Assembly: GCA_018417955.1 (NCBI GenBank)
Contig: JACTVC010000020.1
Coordinates: 1,054,001-1,118,000 of the forward strand
Direction of reading: 5' to 3'
From: Laccaria trichodermophora
Lineage: Eukaryota > Basidiomycota > Agaricomycetes > Agaricales > Hydnangiaceae
Length of the DNA stretch: 64,000 nucleotides
Both the position numbers and the translations under genes were made by a program. The notes beneath the pieces are model-generated. The model saw only the letters and a list, made by a program, of their open reading frames with translations. It searched no databases and was not told where the DNA came from. Within the stretch, counting starts at the first letter, position 1, and each line of letters begins with the position of its first letter. This document shows, in pieces, positions 24,861-37,743 of the stretch.

Positions 24861-26803
24861 CCTGGGCACTACGGGGATCTGCGAGGTACGGAATGGTGGT
24901 ATTTTTGCAGCGGCCTGGGCCAGCAGCCCTTCAGCTCCCATTGATTTCCCACAGCTAAATTTCATTTCAGTGAATGATCCCCACTAACCTACCCTGTGTG
25001 ATCAGACACGTCTGTAGCCTAAGATCACGGAATTATTCTGGCTCATTTCAGAAAATTTCCTGGTTTGCTTAGTTGCTGACATTCTCTGAATTCCTTCTTC
25101 AATTATTTCAGTCTAGTTCCATCACAATTCATGCCCACTGCAGCAGAATGAAGTACTTGGCAGAGAACCACTGACAAGTACTTCATTCTGATAAAATGGG
25201 CACGAATAGAAGAAACTCAACCGACCCGAATTCTGGTACTCACTAAGATCCTGAGAATTGAAAAGTTGAAATATTACCCTTCACGCCACGCACACCATAC
25301 ATTCCAGCTCATAGGGTTTCAATAAACCCAATCTGTGATCCTGGCATGTTTACATGGCGACATCATTTGGTCAGCATATACAAAGGCTTGCGAGATTTGG
25401 ACCCACAAAGGCATTGAACCGGATGATGAGAATGAGGTAAGGAGTATGGATGGATCAAAGAAAGGCGGCAGACAGTGCAGATTTCATCATCAATCTGATC
25501 TGATCTTGGAAACCCAATTAGAAGGTGCACCAATTGCCCTTCTCCATTCCCTCATTTGTTGATCAGTGATAAAACTGAGAGTTCGCGAGTGAAGAAATAG
25601 ATTACAAACCATATTCCCTGCTCATTTCGCCATAAGTGCATACTCTACTTCTGAAATCATTACTTACAATATTATGAGTGGTTTTAAAGGGGTCAGCTCC
25701 CTTGCAATCCCATTGACGAGGCCAATACAGGGTATGTGTGTCAAAATATGATACGTATAATGGAAAAGCTTCGCAATTACTTAGAAGTTTACTTTGACTT
25801 GATACTTTTACATCTGGCAGCTTGCCAGTATTTGTATGTATTGAGCAACTTTAGCATTTAAATTCATAACTTTTTTCGCATTTTATGAACAAGACAGGTC
25901 GTTCAAAACAATGCCGTATTCGATACTAATAATTTATTTACACACGTAGAAAAAAGAATCAAGTGAGCGCGTTTACTGGTTGTGCTGCGCGTCGAAGATG
26001 AAGTGAGAGCGTGGTGAACAAACAAATGCACATCTCCTCCTCCCCCGTTTCTGCTTCTGCCTCTTTCTGCACTCTTCATTTTCCATCAAGGGTCCGGCTC
26101 TAGACCTTCCTCCCATCCTCACTAGCAACCCTCACCCCTTGTTCTTGAAATTTTTCTTCCTTCTCGTTCCTTCTTCTAGGTCCCCGCAATGAATTCAGAA
26201 TCCTCGCAAAGTGCCCGCGCATTGTAGGTTCTTTCTGAAAAACTTCTGCATCAGAAATTAGCACCATCAAGGGTCCTACCTGACAGGTGAAACCCGTTTT
26301 ACCCAACACTTTTGTGCGATCTGTGCGGTGATTGTTTCTTGGATGGTGGGTAGGAGGCCGTCCTCCGACTACTCAATTGTCTGTTTTTGTATATCCCCCA
26401 TTAGATATTCTTTGAGGGGTACTACTGTGGAGTACCAGGTGGCCACTAGTGGACTCTCCTCCTTTGTAGCATTTCATTTGCAATGCAACTGAATGGAATT
26501 CTTCCTCCGACGTTCAAAGTCACGTTTGAATGTTTGCACAAGTACGCTCAAAGATGTACTTCTTTTATTTTTGTTTCTTCACGTACCACCAAAGAAGTCT
26601 ATTTAATATCACCGAATAAAACAATCCTAACTGAGTAACGGAGGGGAGAAGATAAATCAAGTTGCGCAGATATATCTCCGATCACCTAATTCCGGACTTG
26701 TAACCATAATTCATTTTCCTCCCATCCGTCAAACATTCCGTTCCCTGACAGGTACGCGATATTCCGGATACGCCCATATCGCCTCTTCAAAAGTCTATAA
26801 AAG
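24854..26803. promoter_or_regulatory. Divergent spacer of unit 3 with a TATA box at each end
   Basis: Identical to the spacer of unit 2: TATAAAG (minus, 24854-24860), the 47-base hairpin at 25144-25190, TATAAAAG (plus, 26796-26803). No supportable gene inside. Confidence 0.45.
25144..25190. repeat. 47-base hairpin insertion, unit 3
   Basis: Same 16-base arms and 15-base loop as in unit 2, within the identical block. Confidence 0.8.
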
Positions 26804-29800
26804 CCAGGGGACTGAACGTCAAATGCCCATCCCCTTCCTCCACGTCTCTTCCCTCTCCTCTCCTCTCCTCTCTCCTCTGCTCCCTCTCGCATCAACGCTA
26901 CTCTCGACAATGCGCAGTACACACCAGCCGAAATACTGTTTGCGCAGAGCGCTTCGTCATCGTGTGCATCACCGGCCTTTCACGCCGACAACGAGTTCTG
27001 TCCACATATGATCATTTGCGGAGAGTTCTAGATAAAAAGGTACATCAGCTTTCGATTGAACACAAGCCGTTTACTTACGAATTTACTTGAGATTTTATCT
27101 ATCCGAGTATTCACTTATCCCGCGAGAATACTACACAGGTACTGACCATAGATTTCCTCTAGGCTGATGACTGTTCGGACCACCATTTTCTCGCCGAGTC
27201 CTCCGATTTTTCGTTAAAGGAGGTGGGGGATGCATGCCCGACGTCGCGTAACATCACTCCATGTCCGGTAAGTGTCGAATGAATTTTGATATCGTTGACT
27301 TACTTTTAGCGTGCTTGCGAGCGGACGGACCCCTTGGTTCTTGGTAAAAGGCCATAGTAATTCTGCTCGACCTCGAACGCATGCCCTGTTGACTGTCGTC
27401 GTTCACGGTTGCCGCTCGAGGTGCGTAGCACCACGAGCATTCGGAAAATCTGATTGTCAAGGTGAGTACATGCTTGTTTTTCTAGTGTTCGAAGGTATGT
27501 ACTCACGCGCATTTTGTTTCAAAGAAATCGTGCCCTTTGCTACCGATGTTTTGGCCTAGCGACGAACGGATTGGCGGTACGGTGAATACGCAACTGGAGT
27601 ATTCGATAAAGCTGATTTTAAAAAGGTTAGTACACGCTCGTCTTTCTGGTGTTCGGAGTACTTACACACGTACATTTTGTTTCAGGGAAATCGTGCCCTT
27701 TCTTACCGAATGGACCAGCTGGCTGTGCAGGGAAACACTAAACTGGGTCAGTACGTGTTCATGCTGTAATGATCAGAACTATGGACTTACACCCGATTGT
27801 GTGAAGATGCCCCCCGTTTTTTCCTGAGATTTTGGCCCCGCGGCGAGCGGACGACTGGCCCGCAGCTAAAGCCCTGTAAATGATGAAAACCGCTGTTGAG
27901 TATAGGATAGGATAGGTTTGAGGAGTAGCGGTGCGAAGCACCGCGACGTCAAACTCTTTTCAAATGCAATGTAAGTGGTTTATCTTATTGTTGATGTCGG
28001 GATGGTACTTACCGATTCATCGTAGATTTCTCATGCTGGTTCATATCCTGCTGCCGTTGTTGTCTATGCGCACCACGTTCACGTCGTTCCTGGCCTCAAC
28101 GCGACGTTGAGTATATGTATCGACGTCCGCCAAACGGGGGTACATCGACTCTGCAAAGTTATGTTAGTTTTCACGAATGTTTAAGAAAGGAGAACTTACT
28201 TCGTGAATGTAGCATCTACGCCCCATGGATAGTCGTCGTCAACGACGTAGACTATCTGTATCGACGTCCGCCAAACGGGGGTAGTCGACTGCGCAAAAGT
28301 ACGTTAGTTTCCGCGAAGGCCTGTTTAGGGACGGAGAACTGACTTTGTGAAGTTACTACATCTACGTCCCATGGCTCGTCGTCGTCAATCGCGCCCTCAG
28401 CACCTTGCATACCCTCTAAACTTCTCGAAGAACCGTTGTATCCACAGTCCACCCCTTTGCAACGAGGAAGTCGTCCGTTTCTCGATTGTTTGTTTGAGAG
28501 GTGGTCTGGGGTGGGCAATGGGAGGAGTCCTGCCATCAGCAAACCGGTGAATTCCTTATATGACCTTTTATTTCTCACGAGATATTTGTCAGATGATGGC
28601 AGATCACAATTCCTCACAATCCGTCGCAATCCTTGTGTGCTCCTCGCGAGGATACATGCAGATTACTCCAGTCTCGTAGCTGGATAAAATTATATATATA
28701 TCATTTTTTTACAATTATGAGATAGTGTAATGGGGAAAAGCATTCCCATATCATAGTCTTCTCAGCTCTTGACGAACGCAAACACTTCTGGACCATATCG
28801 CAAGTAACCGAGAGATGAAACTTGAATAAAACCGACGTCACCAATGGGTGTTGTGACTTTGGGTGTCGGAAGAGTGTCATGTGACCATCGGATACGTTCG
28901 GCTGAGGTCAGAACATCATGCCATGTGACTGATGTTGAACTTCGCTAGTTTGAATTTCGGGACTTTGTCTTCGTAACCACCACCCACTTCCCCACCATCG
29001 CTCCCTGAGTCTGCACATACACCCGCTCACCGATGTTGGCCACATCCGTGAGTTGGTGTATGTGCTGCTCTAGTCTGGCCTTATGCTCTCGTTACAGTGA
29101 GTCATGCGTTTGCGTGGTCAAAGCCCCTTCAATTTAACGGATTTCATCTAGAATTATGATGAGTTGGCATGCGCCTCCACTCCGTCAGTCCTCCTGCTCG
29201 GATTAAGCGGGTTCGCCACTTATCCATCATCTTCTCTGCTCCCCCCATCGGCTCATGACGGACCCTCAGAATACACGATGGATCTTATGTGTTCTGGGGG
29301 TCAGTGGGTAACTTTGCCTCCTGTTCAGCCGTCTTTCTCCCTGTTCCCCTTTTCCTTAGCTCAGGCATTCTATAGTAGCTTGTAGTCCTTCATTCTTGTA
29401 CCCTGTAGCTGTAATACATATGTTTCAATCCTACAAACCATAATTGAAAGGAATGGACAGTCTAAAATGTGAGAAAATCCCTCAAAAGCTATCAAAATGG
29501 ATCACAACGTCACAAAAGAATGTATAGCAGCATGATATTGTGAAATCTTGCTTTATATTGTGAGAGATTGTCTAGAAGCGCAGCGATGATGAGGCCTCAT
29601 CAGACGTTGTGAGGAGGGTCAAAATCTTATAGTAAATTGTGATGATTTCAGCAAATTGTGATCAATTTCGTACCTTATGATGGATCATCGTATTTCCCAT
29701 GATTTGCTGATGGCAAGACGTAAGGAAGAGATGGTGATGCGTGGGACGAAGGAAAGCGTTGCGTGGCTATCGATCTGAAGAGTGCGTTGGGGAGTGACTG

Positions 29801-30190
29801 GCGGCGATGATCTATCGTTGTCTGGTGGGATTGTTGGACGATAAAACGTTGTGAGTGTTTCTCTTGTTTTTTTCCCCCTTGATTTCAGAATGTTGATAGA
29901 GTGGAACAGACGCGGACTTGCCGATTGTCGTTGATGAGGGTGGCGAGATACACGAGTTCCCAGATTGTTGGGTGTTTGGAGACGTTTTGAGGAGAAAAGC
30001 ACCGCTCGAACTTGGTGGATCCTGCTCTGGAGTCTGTAAGTACTCCCCTCTGAAAGTCTCATTGAGAAGCTCACGTCTGTTACGCCTCAAGACCATAACC
30101 GCAACCATCACCAGACGGCACATACCCTACACAATCCTTTCACCCTCTCAAACCCTTTATCGGCATGGGAATCGCGCGTTGAGACGTTGT
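26796..30190 (+). pseudogene. R3, right spacer gene without start exon and split by an insertion
   Basis: Begins at TATAAAAG (26796-26803). As in R2 the start exon and donor of intron 1 are deleted and exon 2 has the TAG after CGEF. Hairpins are at 27420-27432 and 27928-27944, RRPPNGG boxes near 28120 and 28263; in the second box one T is missing compared with R2, which shifts the frame. The exon that follows is interrupted at 28534-29712 by an inverted-repeat element. Three independent lesions make this a pseudogene at the protein level. Confidence 0.5.
28534..29712. mobile_element. Non-autonomous inverted-repeat DNA element, 1179 bases
   Basis: Compared with unit 2, where the sequence GTCCTGCAAGACG is continuous, unit 3 has 1179 extra bases bounded by CATCAGCAAA and its complement TTTGCTGATG, with a two-base GC repeated on both sides. 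The ends also hold several copies of short words such as TTGTGAT and ATCACAAT in opposite orientation (near 28600-28640 and 29500-29690), as expected for subterminal repeats. No transposase frame is visible, so it would depend on another element. The superfamily cannot be assigned; the short target duplication argues against the 8-base hAT type. Confidence 0.75.
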
Positions 30191-30500
30191 AGGGCGTAGT
30201 TATGTCGGATACGGACGTTGAAGGTCGTTTGCGATGCGTTGGTTCTTCTTTAGCGGGGCTGGTTGGGAATGCGAGGCATGGGTCAGAGCCGGAATCTGAT
30301 TGATTAGAAGGATTGAAGACGCGAGTACCCGTAGAATGTATGTATCAAATCGCGTCGCGTCCGTTTTTGGCGTCATCAGGAGCGCCATCTGCTGATTGAT
30401 CCCTGCACTTCATTCAATCCTTTTGTCAATCCATGCAGGGCTTTGCCGACAGCGTATACAAAACCACATCCATCCTATCAACGGCGCCCTCTCCATCATC

Positions 30501-32722
30501 ATGTGGTCAGCCCACCTCCCTCCCGCTATAACACATCACTTGCCCACCTGGACCACACACCTCCACCTCCCACCGACCGACATCCAGATCCTCATCCTCC
30601 TCTCCTTCCTCGCCCTCATCCCCTTCCTCCCTCGCCCTTCTTCCTTCTTTCGAGCCAGCGTCCGAACAACGCCCCTCCCCGGCCCACGCAACACCTCCCT
30701 CCTCTTCGGGCTCTACCGCCACATCAACGAGTCTCCCGACCCCGGGCTGGTATACGAACAATGGGCGGAGGAATACGGACCTGCGTATGTTGTTCCTGGG
30801 GGTTTTGGCTCCAAGAGGGTGGTGATTCTCGATCCGAGGGCGAATGCCCATTTTTATGCGAGGGAGACGTTTGGGTATGTACAGACGAAGCTTTCAAGGG
30901 TTTTTATTGAGAATCTGGTGCGTGCTTCGTCTTTTTTCTTGGAGTGAGCGCTTATGGTGTGGATGTAGTTTGGACGAGGGTTGTTGTGGGCTGAAGGGGA
31001 GAGTCATAAGCGGTGAGTTTTCGATCTCTTTTTTTTCTTGTTTCTTACTGATTTATGTTGTACATAGCCAACGCAAAGCGCTTACCCCAGCATTCAGCAA
31101 TGCAGCCATCCGAAAACTAACCTCCGTATTCTTCGATTCTTCATACAAGGTTCGTCATTGTTTCCCCTCCCTCCTCTGGCCCTCGTTGACGCGCGTTCTA
31201 AATATAGCTGAAAGGAATCTGGGACGCCAAAATCGACGCAAGCACCACGGACGACGTTATTCTGGACGTCCAAATCTGGATGAACCACATCTCGTCCGTC
31301 CTCCCTCAACTCCTCCCATCCCCTCACTAACCCCCTCCTCTGCAGACTCGACTCAATAGGCATAGCAGGCTTCTCACACACCTTCGGCGCCCTAGACGGC
31401 AACAACACACCCGTCATAGACGTCTTTGACTCCTTCGCATCTTCCGACACCTCCTTCCTCTCCAAACTCGTGTTTTTCCTTGGACCTGTTTTTCCAATGT
31501 TGCAGAAGTTGCCGACGAGGCAGAATAGGATGTTTAAGAGGCTGAGGAGGACTATGGGGGCGATTGCGGATGAGCTTATGGCTAGGGATCGGAGGATGCG
31601 TGAGGGGGGAGTAGGGAAAGGGAAGGAGGAGGAAAAGTCGATTATTGGGTTGTTATGTGAGTTTGATTTTGCATGCGCGTTTCGCGAAATGGAATGGCGC
31701 TGATAAGGAGACAGTGAAAGCGGAGGATAAGAGCTCGTCGTTGGCTATGACGCAGGAGGAGATTTTGGCTCAGGTTCGGTACCTTTATTTTTCATGGAAT
31801 CTTTTGATGACGTTTCTTTCTGAACAGATGAATGTACTCCTACTAGCGGGCTACGAAACCACTTCCAGTAAGCCCTCCCTCCCTTTCGCTTCTCTTCTCC
31901 GCTAACGCTCATTACTTACAGTCAGTTTAACCGTACGTTGTCCCCCTTCCCTCTTCCCGAACACTAACACCTTCGTTTCCCAGTGGGCCCTAATAGAACT
32001 CTGCCGGCGCCCAGACAAACAACAACGACTCCGAGACGAGCTCTCCCAAATCAGCGGCACCGATCCGACGTGGGAACAACTCTCCACGAGCCTGCCTTAC
32101 TTCGATGCAGTTGTCCAAGAGGTGTTGAGGTTGCATCCGCCGGTTGAGGAGACTACGCGTGTAGTAAGTTGTTTTCTTCTTCCTTTTTTCCCATTCACCA
32201 CTCACAAACGAACAACAGGCAGCCCAAGACGACATAATCCCCTTTTCCTCCCCCTTTGGAACTTCCGGCACCAACACGTCATTGGTGATAGCGAAGGGAA
32301 CAACCATAACCTCCCCCATCCGCGCTCTCAATCGCGCAGAAGCGCTCTGGGGCCCAGACGCCAAGGAGTTTGTGCCCGAGCGGTGGTTGGATGATATGCG
32401 TGGTGTCACGGGGAAAGCGAAGGAGATTATGGGACATAGACATATATTGACGTTTTCGGATGGGCCGAGGACGTGTCTTGGGAAGGGGTTTGCGTTGGCG
32501 AATTTTAAGGTTCGTTTCGTGTTTCCCCAAGTTTTCTTTTTATTTGAGTTGTTGATGATGTTGGGGTAGGCGACGTTGTCGGTGTTGATTCGGAACTATG
32601 ACTTTGCGTTCCCTGGTGGTGTGGATACGAAGATTGAGAAACATCCCTCTATTTTGCCTCGTCCTAAGGTTGCTGGGGAGGTTGGGGCACGGGTTCCATT
32701 GAGGATTAGGAGGGTTGAGTGA
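30501..32722 (+). CDS. Cytochrome P450, copy 3 (557 aa, all splice sites canonical)
   Basis: Third array P450. Exons: 30501-30917, 30969-31012, 31068-31149, 31208-31293, 31346-31656, 31715-31773, 31828-31867, 31922-31932, 31984-32163, 32219-32509, 32570-32722. The start reads MWSAHLPPA because the second codon of the other copies is deleted. Anchor, AGYETTS, EVLR, PERW and FSDGPRTCLGKG are intact, and every intron is GT-AG, so with copy 1 it is the most likely functional member. Intron 10 is of a different type (about 60 bases with a TTGATGATG stretch) shared only with copy 5, a sign of exchange between units. Convergent with NRP-3, 205 bases apart. Confidence 0.93.
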
Positions 32723-32926
32723 TTGGGATTGGATTGTGCACGGTTAAGGTTGTATTTCAAGTTGTGATTCAAGAGCATTTGTACTCGTGTTACGTTCGAA
32801 CTACTGTACATTGGATACATACGTATGATACACAAATTTTTCATCGTGTTGATTTGTAAATGACCAATGTATTGTACTCGTGTTGCGTTTGTACTGTTGT
32901 ACATATGATTTTCATCTTGTTTCCGA

Positions 32927-34400
32927 TTAAACTGTCCTTGAGCCAGCAGAGAGGTGGTTCAGACTGGGGTCGTATACGTTGAGAGCTACCGTCCCCACGT
33001 CCGTTAACTCATATCAGTCAAAGTAACAAAATCGGCATACCGTTCTGCATCTGTGCCTGACCAGGTTTATTCGACGACGAAGTTCCTAGGTATCGCACGG
33101 CAATCAGACATGGTTTGTAAAAAGCAAAGAAAAAAGCGAAACAAACCCTGCGAAGCGATAGGACTCTGCAAAGAATCCATGACCGGCTTCCCGCTCCCAT
33201 CTTCCTGACCCACACTCTGCTGGCCACTCATACCCTGCAAAAGGGTTCCCGGAGGGCCATGATACGCCATCACCTGAGGCTGCCTCTGCTGCTGTTGGGG
33301 TGCCTGCATCTCCCCTCCTCCTCCACTCATCGTTCCATTCTTACTCTGAGTCAACCCACCACCACCACCACCACCAGCCTTCCCCGGCGGCCTCCCCTCA
33401 ACCCTCCTAACAAACTCCCCCCAACATGCCCTCTCATCCCCACCCATCGCCTCAAAATGCTCCCTCACGGCCGCTGGCGCCTTTCGCCAAACCGCCCGAT
33501 GGCGACACACCGTGCTCTTCACGTACCGACTCCCAAACATGCGTTCGAACGCTGTGCGTTGCGTCATGCTTGCCCCAGAGGGGGACTGGGAAATGAGCGA
33601 GTCCATGGCTGCGAAGCCTGCGGAGAGCTTGTAGACTGTGTAGTCGTTTGGCCAGCGTTTTAGTGGGGGGTGTGGGTGGTATGGTATTGAAGAGGAAGAG
33701 GAGGAAGCGGGGGAGGAGAAGTGAGTTGGTGTGGTTGGTGTTAAGTAGGCTGGGGGGGCGGATTGGGGTTGGAGAGGGGAAGCGGGGGTGGGTGTGTAGA
33801 ACATTGGGTATAGGTATGCAGTGGATGTGGTGGGGTTTAATGTAGGGCTGTTGGTGGATGTTGATGGGGTGGGTGGGAGTGTTGCTGCTGAGGTGGATGC
33901 GACGAGGACGGGGCTAGTTTGGGGTGGAGGAATGGTGCCGTGGGACATGTAGTACCCGTTCGAAATGTGGATCTTTGATAAATGCCCCCCTGGGTCGGAG
34001 GTGTCTGGTACAGAACGCTTTGATGGCGGTTTTGGAGGGGTGGTGTCGTGCTTTGACGATGAGGGCTGCTTGGCGGCCATGGATGGTGTGTTTCCCGGAA
34101 CTGGGAGTGTTGGAGCCGGGGGTCGAACGGTCATTTGCAGTTTCAGCTCTTCCCGTAGGCTCAGGCATTCATCCTCTGGCAGCCCCTCGAGAAGGCTTTT
34201 ACGAGCTCGGTATAGGAGACGCTGTTGACTTTCCACTATCCGAACTGTGCTGACTGTATGTTGCTCCCAATGACTTGATGTGGGGTTGTAGGTATCCAGA
34301 TACAAGGAAGCGTTTAAACCCAAGTCGGATACGAGTGTTGTAAATTGGGATAGCTGGAAATAGGGAAAGGTGGGGACCGTTTGCTGGAGTCGTATTGGAT
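32927..34400 (-). CDS. NRP copy 3, putative nuclear protein, 5'-truncated
   Basis: Minus-strand exons 33147-34400, 33041-33085 and 32927-32985. The frame is open from the truncated 5' end to NHLSAGSRTV. The Pro/Ser middle is shorter than in copies 1 and 2 and lacks the TNTQNPT segment. The conserved block reads KRWPNDYTVYKLSAGFAAMD with K for E. The truncation removes ten bases more of exon 3 than in copies 1 and 2, and an in-frame TGA lies just upstream, so no start is available in the conserved N-terminal part. Whether it is translated from the MTVRPP Met is unknown. Confidence 0.65.
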
Positions 34401-34579
34401 CTGTCTGTCATCGATGAATTTGAAGTGGGAAAAGAAGGTGGTGAAAAGAAGGAAAGGCTTGACACGTAGATTTATAGAGAGAGATGTCGCCTATTTCCGT
34501 GTTGATTCGATGTCCGTGTTGCTGCCGGACCAATGAGAACGCAGCCATTTAGAGTTAAAAGACAGATTTGAGTTCAGCT

Positions 34580-37500
34580 GTGAAAAGTGGTAAGTTTTCA
34601 ATCATTTTTGGCCATATTTTCGGTACAAGGCAGAACGGACGAGCGGAACCTCCCCATGAAATTGTTATCGACGACAAAAGAGTACCATCTACATGTGTAA
34701 CAAAACCAAACAAACACCTGCCAAGTTCATCAAACAGCGAAATATCTGGCTAGATACGCGTCAGTATCTTATCTGGATGCTGAAACTTACCAACAAGATA
34801 GAAAATGCAAGTTCAGCGATCGCAAAGGTACACGTGAAGGCAACAATCCACGCTTTGACTGGCATGTAATTCTGAAGGCAAAATGTCCATGAATCCTCGC
34901 ATAATCAGCCTTACCGTGTACGTGGAGATTGCCACTGTGGAGAAACGGGTGTAAATGACTTTCAAATGTAGTAAGTCATCCCTCAGTATTCAAATTTTCG
35001 TAAAACTCACTTTACCTGAAAGCTAAAGTGCACGGCGGATTTAAGGAACATTTTCGACGTCTCTGACAGGTTTGACGGCGTCATGCTAAGCCTCTGCTAA
35101 GCCCTGGGCAAGGTCGATGGAGGCAACGAAGGCTAGGTAAGTACACAGATACTTGAATAACAACATAAACTTACATCTTAATTTAAACATGAACAATAGA
35201 CTCGACGACGGGCGAGCGTAATAAGGTCGGTAAATCTTCAGGAAGTAGTAACGTGTATAAAAATCCGGAGGGCCAGGTTAATCCCAAATAATGACTGCTG
35301 GAAATTGATATGTTGTGTCGACGCAAGCCAAGGCCTAAATGAAACGGGTAAGTACTTCTTCGTGCATAAGATCTTGATATACTCAACTAACATTTCCTTT
35401 TGCAGTTTCTCAATGATGGCCAAAGCCATCCAACCTCCGTAAACAATAAGCGCATACAGATGCCATTTAGCGGATGGTGATATGTCGTGTTGAAGCAAAG
35501 CAAATACATGGCAAGGTGGACAGCTGGAGGGTGGCCTCCATACATCCAGCGGACATCGAGGAGTCGTCTTGTGACCAGTAGGAATGCAGGGCATTTGCAG
35601 AGTCAACGTATCCCCATTTGGCAGACGCCGATACATATAGTCAACGTCGTTGCTGAGGCTAGGAGCAGTGACGTGAATGTGGTGTGCTTAAACAATAGTC
35701 AACAATAACGGCAGCAGCAAATGTTTGAACAGACGAGAACTCTAGTACAATGAACGGGTAAGTATCATTCCCACATTGGCAATAAGATAAACAACTTACA
35801 TCGCGTTTGAAAGGTGTCTGACGTGGCGGTGATTCGCACTGCGAATCCTTCATCAAACCTGGCCCACACACAAGAAAGGTTTTCATGATCAAGATGGCGG
35901 TATGTCATGTCGGAGATCCATAGCAAGCTTGAAGGGTTTCAGAAACAGGAGGGTGGCATATGTCCATTTTGTGGATGATGATACATCGTCGTCTTGGGGC
36001 CAGGAGGAATGCAGGGCATGTTGCAGAGTCGTCATACCCCCATTTGGCGGACGGCGATACATATAGTCAACGTCACTTGTCGAGGTCACGAATGTTGACA
36101 TGGTGCACATAGGCAATTTGACAATAACGATGGCAGGAAATGTATGAGTAGATGGGAAATCTAAGATCAATTGGTAAGTATCATCCCCACATTATAAAAA
36201 AGATGAACGACTTACACGGCATTTAAAAGGAGTTTGGCGTCGCAGTGCTTCGCACCGCTCATCCTTGAAGCTGCCCTCAACTCAACAAAGTTTTTCTTCA
36301 TTTAACTATGAGGCATTCCTTGTGGGCCAACAGTCCACTCACCGCGGGGCCAAAACCTCGGAAGAATAGTGCGAAAATCTTCGAAAAAAGGTCAGTGTCA
36401 GTACATATCTTCAAATATGAGAAGTAATAGCAAGAGCTAACCTTTGTTCAGGGGCTGGATGTGTTGCGCACCTCTCGCGATGATGATGGGCCACAGCGTG
36501 GATACATGTGGCTTTGTGAAGTTGATGAATCCCCGTTTACCGGACAGCGATACAGATAGTCAGCATCAAGGGGGTGGCGGAACGTGGAAAATGTACCAAC
36601 ACTCCCTATTTTTTTTTCGTGGGTTTGGCTGACCTCCCCCCCTCCTCCTCCTACTATATATGGTATTTTTTCCGAGTTCCAATGTTTTATTGAATGTTTT
36701 TTTTATCCTATGGTACCTACCTATCAATTCAGAACCCACAAACTTTCATATTACAGTTAAAGATTGCAATATGCACAAAGAAACATAAGGGAGCGAAAGC
36801 ACAATTTCACAAACTCTCAACAGCGTATTTGCATGCGAAATCTGATGGCCTACAGTCCCTTCACCGTTGCAGATTTCGTAACTACCTCGCTGGCTCAGCT
36901 CGCCTGGCTGGGGGAGAACTTAGTACACAGATTCCGTGTAGACCAGCTGGCGGTACTTAAAAAGCGGTGCGCGGGGATGATCCGTCTGTGTCATCGTTTA
37001 TGGTGGATAGGTGATGAGGAGGGTATGCGAGGGCGTTGGACGCAGATGTTGTGAATGCTAGGCCGGAGTTGGGAGCGGGCGAAACGACGCGATCAATTTG
37101 CAACAAAAATACGTGAGGTCACTATTTTTTTTTCGGCCTTCGGCGGGACCCCCCCCCTCCCAGCCAGTGTACGGGATCCACGTTCCGCCACCCCCTTGGT
37201 CAGCATCAAAATAGACGTCTACGAGGCCAAGAATGTTGATGTGGATGTGGTGAACTATGGCGGCAGCAGTGATTGGGAAGATAGAGCAGAAATCTTTGAA
37301 GAAGGTTAGTGTCAGTCAGCAGATATATTTAAATACCAAAAATAAAAGGAAAGGCTAACCTTTGTTCAGGCGTGAGAGGTGCTGCGCACCTCTCGCAATG
37401 ATGACAGGCCCAGCCTGGATACACGCGACTTCATGAGGAAATGAGAAGGTTGACTACATTGCTTGTGGGCCAACATTCCGCTCGCCGCAGGGCCAAAGCC

Positions 37501-37743
37501 TAGGAAAAATACTGCAAAAATCTTCGTAAAAAGGTGGGTGTTTGGACATACGACAATACGAGCAAGGGCTTACCTTTGTTGAAAAGAAATTGCCTCTTGC
37601 AATAGCCAGAAACAACGATGGGCAACAGTCTGAATGTCTTCGATGGCGAGCAGCATATGAAAACCATTGGAAGGAGGGTCATAACGACACCATGAGAAAA
37701 GGAGAGGAGGATGAAAATGGCAAAAATCGTCAGAGCCTTTATA
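34580..37743 (-). other. L4, left spacer gene, split by an insertion
   Basis: Minus-strand multi-exon unit from TATAAAG at 37737-37743. It has the hairpin GGTGC-N3-GCACC at 37374-37394 with 9-base arms, another at 36242-36258 with one mismatch, and RRPPNGG boxes near 36040 and 35625 (the latter changed to RRLPNGD). The 632-base element at 36568-37199 sits in an exon between two of these blocks. The box exon DVDYMYRRPPNGG...TKWTYATLLFL is open for about 90 codons. Overall coding capacity is broken by the insertion; family unknown. Confidence 0.35.
36568..37199. mobile_element. Non-autonomous DNA element, 632 bases, with 8-base target duplication
   Basis: The host sequence found uninterrupted in units 1 and 5 is split here by 632 bases flanked on both sides by TCAGCATC (36560-36567 and 37200-37207). 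The ends are inverted repeats of about 20 bases, AGGGGGTGGCGGAACGTGGA on the left and its complement on the right, with two extra bases at the right end. The inside is T-rich near the left end. A 96-codon frame at 36764-37054 matches nothing I recognise, so this looks like a MITE-type element. An 8-base duplication is usual for hAT and for KDZ elements; which one cannot be decided from the ends alone. Confidence 0.82.

Larger units (their letters stand above)
22483..34400. repeat. Tandem repeat unit 3 (11.9 kb)
   Basis: Third period. Its first 5.6 kb are identical to unit 2. It is the longest unit because of the 1179-base insertion in R3. After 28061 the two units differ by scattered substitutions and small indels. 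Confidence 0.9.

Noticed and set aside
36764..37054. 96-codon frame inside the 632-base element as a transposase
   Set aside because: No catalytic motif, too short, and composition is not that of a known transposase.
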